Below, one piece after another: positions 58,490 through 64,000 of a stretch of DNA of 64,000 bases. The stretch's first letter is position 1. Each line of letters begins with the position of its first letter. The translations under genes were made by a program, and so were the position numbers. The stretch lies in assembly GCA_947561715.1 (NCBI GenBank), contig OX387201.1, positions 1,878,001 through 1,942,000 of the forward strand, read 5' to 3'. Below the pieces are notes generated by a model. The model was not told where the DNA came from. It did not search any database and worked only from the letters and a program-made list of their open reading frames with translations. The stretch comes from Ascidia mentula. Taxonomy: Eukaryota > Chordata > Ascidiacea > Phlebobranchia > Ascidiidae.

Positions 58490-61400
58490 TTACAGTTTGC
58501 AGGTGGCCGGGTCGATGGCCAGCATGCCGGAAGTGACGCACATATTCCTTGGTATTCCTTCCACCTCGTAACCTTCGTTGCAATTGAACACGAATATCAC
58601 CCCCACGTCAAATTCTGTCTGGTCACGTGGCGATATGTAACCGTTCGCTGGGGCGGGAGGTGAGCATTTTTGGGCGTCATTGTTGCCATCTGGAAATCCA
58701 GTATCCCCTTCATTACCGGTAGGAGGTGCTGATGATAGCCATGCAAAGAAAGCGTGTGCAATGAAGGATGCGATTCAACATGCAATCAACAATTTGTTGC
58801 TAATGCTGCCAGGCATAATGCTCAATAATTCAAAGCTCCTCTGGCAAGAAAACTACTTATTGTACGACGTTTCGGTTGTTTTACAACGGAAGTGAAACGC
58901 CAACGCGGCGATTAGCGTTTCACTTTACTTGTCCTTATGAAGGTCTCTTGTACAACGACAAAAACGTCGTCCGAAAAGTAGTTTTCTTGCCAGGGGATCT
59001 TTGCATTATTATGCAATCAACAAGCTTTTATGATCATACGGGCAAACTTACTTTGTACGCATGATGGCACGTCACCAAAAATTTGACCATCTGGTTGACA
59101 GAATCTTAGACCGACACCTTCGAGGTTGTATCCTTCCACGCAATCGTATGTGATAAGTTCATTGCCTTGCCATTCGGTCTTGCCTTGCGGAAGAAGCAGA
59201 CCGTTCGCTGGCACTTCTGGGTTTTTGCAAGTTGGAGTTACAACCGTGCTGTCCGTTATCGTCGTTGCAGTGGTGACAGCTGTTGGACAATAAAAATGTA
59301 AATTAAACTTATATAACAAATCCAGTTTTTGGTCGTTTTGTATGCAACAAATTGACAAACGCAACCGGCGTTGAAAACATATCTATCCACAAACATTGGT
59401 ACTTATATTCTTAATAGAAAAAACGTCAAAAATGCGACTGCAAGAATCAGCCTTTTGCAGGTCGGTAACCGACGGATCTGCCTTTACAAATCAATGTAAT
59501 TCCTAGGGCCCCGAAAGGAGTAACAGGCGATCACACCAGCATAAGATCTTTATGAATTTTTTATTGCTATTCTGTTTTCAGACAGAAACTGAAGATACCA
59601 TTTACGCGAAATTAATATTTCTTAAATAAAGATCTTATGCTGGTGTGATCGCCTGTTACTCCTTTCGGAGCCCTAGAAATTACTTATATTCTTCCAACTT
59701 ATCCCATTCACTTGGATATGCAGGCCTGATATCAAAGGCATTATTTGGTGAATGCAGGTTATTACTGTAATTTACTACTACAGGTTTGTTAAGCTTTTGG
59801 TGAACTTGGGTCAGGTAGTCTTTTTGTTGCATGAAACAAAATTATTGCACGATTTTAATCGCGTTTATTCACCTGGGATTAATTTAAACTGCATTACCTC
59901 GGCATTCTGGCACGTCGCCGAATATTTGTCCGTCTTGTTGGCAAAATCGAGTTGGTATGGAAACCAGTTCGTAACCAGGGTTACAGTCGTAAATAATAAG
60001 TTCTGTTGGTTGCCAGACAGTCTTTCCCCTTGGTACGGTGAATGCGTTGGCTGGCACCTCGGGATTCATGCAAGTAAGTGGTTGTGTCGGGGTAGTCGTC
60101 ATTGCTTTACAAAATTGAAAACAAAGTTGTAACCACTATGCTGTTTTTTGTGTCGAGGCGTTTTAAATTTTGGGTATAATTCCATTATTCGTTTCGTTAT
60201 TCTGCATACAGAAAAGTCTGTTAACGTAATTCTAGAATCATTTCAAAGTGATTAGGTTCGGCCCATACGGATTTTAATTGGAAAAACTACGTCACTATCT
60301 TTGCATAGCAAGGTTGCAACAGTTGCATAGGGTGCGGTGTGCAAGCGAATTCAAGTACATTATCACAACCACGCCGAGCTTGACTCCTATGCAGGTTATT
60401 GAAAGTAAAAGCGGCTTTTTTTTACTCCCAGGGCTTTTGCTTTTACAACAAGCACCTGCTTTTGATTAAGTTGGATCAATCCAAGCTTAGTTCCCCGCTC
60501 ACCGCGGCGTTCAAGCAAAGCTTCGTCAAACGATCACCGTATTTTGCATCCAATTGCTCACGACTGGCCAATACACCGACTGCATTTTTATTCCTGGTAA
60601 TATTTTTATCATGGGCGCTGCTAGCTTCAAGCAATTTTGTCACGTTCCACCTCCTGATTTGTGGGTGTTAGAAATTTGTTCAGCCGTTCCCATGCCTCAT
60701 CCTACCTTCACAGGATGGCTCCGGATCCGACAGCGTACCGTCAAACTGACAAACCGCCCTACTCTCGCCGACAAGTCTGTATCCAATTGCACAGGCAAAC
60801 TCTACAACCTCACCCGGACTCGCGCTCGTTTTTCCACCAATCACAAGCCCGCTTTGCGGCCTCGTGACCGAGCACGTGTTGTCTCTGACTCCCATAACTA
60901 CACAATAGACATTGTACTATTTATCCTTTTTCGCAAGTGATGATCATTTCTGAATTGAGGCGCCGAGTTTATGTTTAGCGTATGACAATGGACAACTTGG
61001 CCTGGCAGCGTGTAGGTTGCGATGACTTAATTCGGTGCGTCTTATTGTGATGTTACTTCAGCTAATACCAATAATAATTACTCCCATATCTCCTGCACTG
61101 TTTTTTTGACCACACCGTTGCTTGAACCGCGACGAATCCCAATCAGGTTTTGCGACTGCCAGCTGACGTACGCCATCTACTGGTAATGTTTCACCCATAA
61201 AAGTAAACTTACGCATGCAAGTTGGAACATCCGCCGAGTATTCCCCGTTGGACTGACAAAGGAACGTTGCAGGTTGGCGAGAAGGCTCGAAGCCGAGTTC
61301 ACAACCGATTTCAATGGTGTCTCCCGCCTCCCACGGGCCAGCTTTGGTGGTGACGACGAAAGCGAACGATGGCAAGACCAGGTTGGGGCAAGTGGGGTTG

Positions 61401-64000
61401 ACAGTGGCTGAATATACCAAGACATTTGTGATTAAAATAACCCTTGCAAAAATGTTTTGCATAAAGAGCCTTAATCGATTATTCGTGTGTGTTCCATAAC
61501 TAAAAAGTGGCCAAGAAGTCACGTGAACCTAGGAACAATTTAAAGCTGAATAAGAATGACACAATAAGGAACAGAGTAACAGACCTTTAACATAAATTAT
61601 GTGAATGCCTCATCTTTGCAAAGCCAAGCGGAAAGTGGACAAAATATAATACATGAGACAGATAAACCCGGGATCAGCGTATTTTTATGGACAAATATGT
61701 TTGTTTTCACCAACATCTCAAACTACATGTTTAAACTTGACTATCAACATTGCCAACTTACTTAAGCACACTGGAACGTTCCCATTGTATTGACCACCTT
61801 CCCGACAGAGTAAAGTTTCCATTCCTACAAGGTTGAAGCCTGGAAAGCAGTTGAAGAGGACGCGCTCTCCCGGAAGCCAAGCGTTCTTGGTAACTTCATT
61901 AGGTTGGAGAAGAAGTTCGCCGTTAGTGGGCGCTGCGGGTCTTGGACAACCCGTTGGGCCGGTTGGTAGCGCTGTGGCGAAAGTTTGAGGTTACATTACC
62001 GGTTGTTTAGTTTATTTTAGTTGACTTTCTTTACGAGATCATGCTTTTTTGTTATTTGCTGTTGTTGAAAAAAAAAACATAAAATCAAAACGAATCTTTA
62101 ACTTTGGTCTTTTAAAAAAAAAAACTTTATACGCTATTTTTTTTTGCTGCCAGGCATACTAAAAGTTTAGAGGTTTAAAAAAATCCTGATATTTTTAAGA
62201 GTGTTTTGTGTAACTCACCAACGCAGAAATGATTGGCGGAAGTGAAGAAACCGTTTGCCTGGCAAGTCAAGGTGGCTGGACCAGTGAGCAAGTATCCTGG
62301 CAAGCACTCAATTGTGACAACCTGGTTTGGGAAGAACACGGTGCCACCGCCTACGACTTGGCCGTTAGTTGGAACCGGTGGATTGACACATGTCACTGGC
62401 TGAGGCGGTTGAGTCACAGGGTTTGTGATGGGTGTCTGGCCTATAACACAGTGTCACATGTAACAAATGCGCACAAATATTTTTTTGGAAACAAAAGATT
62501 TTTAGTTGTGTATTTTTAAAAGACTTGTTAAAAGACGCTGTAGTTTACGTACACAGGTTTTTATAACCGACACAATAAGCGCAAACGCGAGGCTTGCACA
62601 GGACAGATAAGCTAAGCAAACCGCCTGAGAAGTGAATGCATGCAAGATACTAAAACATAACTGCATTGCGGTACAACTTACTGATACAGTGGGGAAATGG
62701 AGCGTTGTAGATGCCGGTGTTCAGGCACTCGAGAACTTGGTTTCCATAGAGACGATATCCCACACCACAGGAATAACGCACCTTGTCTCCCACGATCCTC
62801 TCCGTGTCATCTCTACCGTCAATGGAACCACCAAATGGAACCACAGGGATGTTGCATCTCACAGGGGCTACAAAAGAGTTATTTTTTTAAAATTACTGTT
62901 ATTTTTGCTGCCAGGCATAGTAATTAATAGCAATTGCTCTTCTGGCACTTAAGTTACGAAAGTGTTTATTGTAACCAACGTTTCGTCCACAATCCGGCGA
63001 GACTATGCTGGACGAAATGTTGGTTTCAATAAACATAGAGATTTGTTGCTGTTTTAATCGTTCTCCAGTCTCGGGATAATTGGTTTGTAAGTTTGATGTT
63101 CCCAAATGTTTGTCTATCATTAAAGACGACTGCATTAACATTTTATCAGTAGTTGTTTCTTGTAGGATTAAGAAATTTATACGGTCGCCAGCATGCTATG
63201 GTTCATTGCCCATTGGTTAAACATTACCTGAAACAAATCTGAAACACTAAGAGAGTGATTAGTGGTATAGGAAACACTGCACCAAGAGTAAAAATCATGG
63301 TGCAGTGTTTCCCGCATTTGGCTTCACTTATCACGTATCACGCTATGTTAATTCCAACACAGCGATCATACTGACAGCTTAGTCAGTTGATATTTGGAAA
63401 AAATATATTTCGCCAAAAGGCATCATCACTTTCTGTAAATTATTCAAATAGATTAAAACGTATTTTACTTTACTTACAGCCACACGATGGTGGTGGGTTA
63501 CTGAACTGTCCGCTGCTCTGGCAGACAGACTGTTGGGTGCCGCTTGCAGCAAAGCCAGTGTTGCAGGAATAAGTTACCACGTCGCCTTCGAACCATTGCG
63601 CTTTCTGTTGGTTAATTCCTCCGTTGATTGGGGCAACAGGTTGTGGACATGTGGCACGTATGGTGGGCGTGACTATCACTGAAATGGTAAAGAAATCGTT
63701 AGGCGTTTTTCTTAAAGTTGGTTGGGTTCATGTCGGGTACGTAGTTTTTGACATCTTGTGAACAACATGCTTTAACACTTGCCAACTTTAATAGACAAGT
63801 AAACTGACAATACTGCTAAAATATTACGAACAGCATTATTTATCTAGATAAAAAATTAATGTAATGTAAGGCCTGTTTGGTTGAAACGTGGACAAGATAG
63901 GTAAACGAATCGGTTATATATAAGCAACATACGCAGCACAAGAGTCGGTCATACCTCTGCAAACAGTGTTGTGTGAAGAGAAGAATCCGTTAGGGAGACA
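58490..64000 (-). CDS. Gene D: multi-CCP protein, 3' part (runs off right edge)
   Basis: Exons, all phase 1, in order: 63955-64000 (partial, CLPNGFFSSHNTVC), 63478-63678, 62682-62867, 62219-62440, 61762-61971, 61213-61407, 60706-60897, 59898-60104, 59052-59279 and 58490-58728 (ends CKL then TAA). Complete exons are multiples of three except the last. Each module has four cysteines in CCP order, such as TCPQPVAPINGG, SCNTGF, VCQSSG and SCGC in the first complete one. The 61762 module carries an extra CL ending (VPVCL). The modules are diverse at the 5' side, while the last three resemble those of genes A-C (NGLLLPQGKTEW, NGYISPRDQTEF), so gene D is the older, larger relative. There is no membrane segment in the visible part. 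The 5' end and signal peptide lie beyond the window. Confidence 0.88.
58839..58997. repeat. Foldback element with nested hairpin in an intron of gene D
   Basis: Outer arms CTGGCAAGAAAACTACTT and AAGTAGTTTTCTTGCCAG are perfect inverted copies; inside them GTGAAACGC and GCGTTTCAC form a second hairpin, and a TGTACGACGTTT / AAACGTCGTCC pair lies between. No coding capacity. A cruciform or MITE-like origin is possible; target duplications are not clear. Confidence 0.75.
59503..59676. mobile_element. MITE with about 50-bp terminal inverted repeats
   Basis: 174 bp. The left arm starts CTAGGGCCCCGAAAGGAGTA and runs to AAGATCTTTAT; the right arm is its reverse complement with one difference in the first 20 bases. 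Flanks are AATTC and AAATT, so the target site may be AATT or TTA-like; the family is not assigned. It lies in the intron between gene D exons 59052 and 59898. Confidence 0.85.
62965..63036. repeat. Inverted repeat (foldback) in an intron of gene D
   Basis: Arms GTTTATTGTAACCAACGTTT with CGTCCA and, inverted, TGGACGAAATGTTGGTTTCA with ATAAAC pair over about 26 bases around a loop of 18-20 bases. A MITE remnant or structured site; not a transcription terminator of any known class. Confidence 0.7.
63269..63314. repeat. Perfect 15-bp hairpin in an intron of gene D
   Basis: GGAAACACTGCACCA and TGGTGCAGTGTTTCC flank a 14-16 base A-rich loop. No known element ends or target duplications were seen. 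Confidence 0.7.

Noticed and set aside
60554-60940. 128-codon plus-strand frame
   Set aside because: Antisense of the CCP exon at 60706-60897.
1-64000. Retrovirus-like, LTR, Polinton or other capsid-bearing elements, and toxin genes
   Set aside because: No reverse transcriptase, integrase, capsid or envelope signatures, LTR pairs or toxin motifs were seen; the mobile DNA found is limited to MITEs and a SINE-like relic.

Overview
The window looks like animal nuclear DNA: AT-rich, with small exons bounded by GT...AG introns and extracellular modules encoded by symmetrical phase 1-1 exons. The combination of CCP (sushi) and LCCL modules, short introns and many hAT-type miniature elements would fit an invertebrate chordate such as a tunicate, but the species cannot be proved from the sequence. 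Almost every recognisable exon lies on the minus strand, so genes read from high to low coordinates.

Right part (43.5-64 kb): four minus-strand genes of one CCP family stand head to tail. Gene D (58490 to beyond 64000, 5' end outside) has nine complete CCP exons and one partial. Gene C (53338-56232) and gene B (47484-50376) are close paralogues. Each has a signal-peptide exon plus six CCP exons, and each set of exons sums to exactly 1371 nt (456 aa). Gene A (43603-45457) has a signal peptide and four CCPs (891 nt, 296 aa). None shows a membrane anchor, so they look secreted. The terminal exons of genes A, B and C end in the same stop context and are followed by AATAAA; gene D has the same stop context, but its poly(A) signal is uncertain.

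Middle part (9.1-40.4 kb): gene F starts with the same type of signal-peptide exon at 40393. It then carries CCP exons, a Thr/Pro-rich stalk (30-bp repeats plus 42-45 nt mini-exons) and another CCP. After these comes a block of 41 tandem LCCL domains (12257-34051), each made of a 168-nt and a 120-nt exon, both phase 1-1. Three more CCP exons follow, the last with an in-frame stop. The LCCL block alone would code for 3936 residues. It is arranged as an A-B dimer repeat of 1068 or 1074 bp, with a 2148-bp super-repeat in the 3' half. This is the outstanding feature of the window.

Left part (1-9 kb): positions 1-6506 are a second copy of 38481-44132. They hold the start of gene E (a paralogue of gene F, running off the left edge) and an orphan last exon of a gene-A-like gene. 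Homology stops at the edge of a hAT-type MITE. Beyond it lies sequence absent from the other copy, including plus-strand exons of a death-domain protein (6619-7126).

Together the locus looks like a rapidly evolving cluster of secreted or surface recognition proteins that grows by segmental duplication, exon gain and loss, and unequal exchange. A role in immunity, self/non-self recognition or adhesion is inference from the domain types only.
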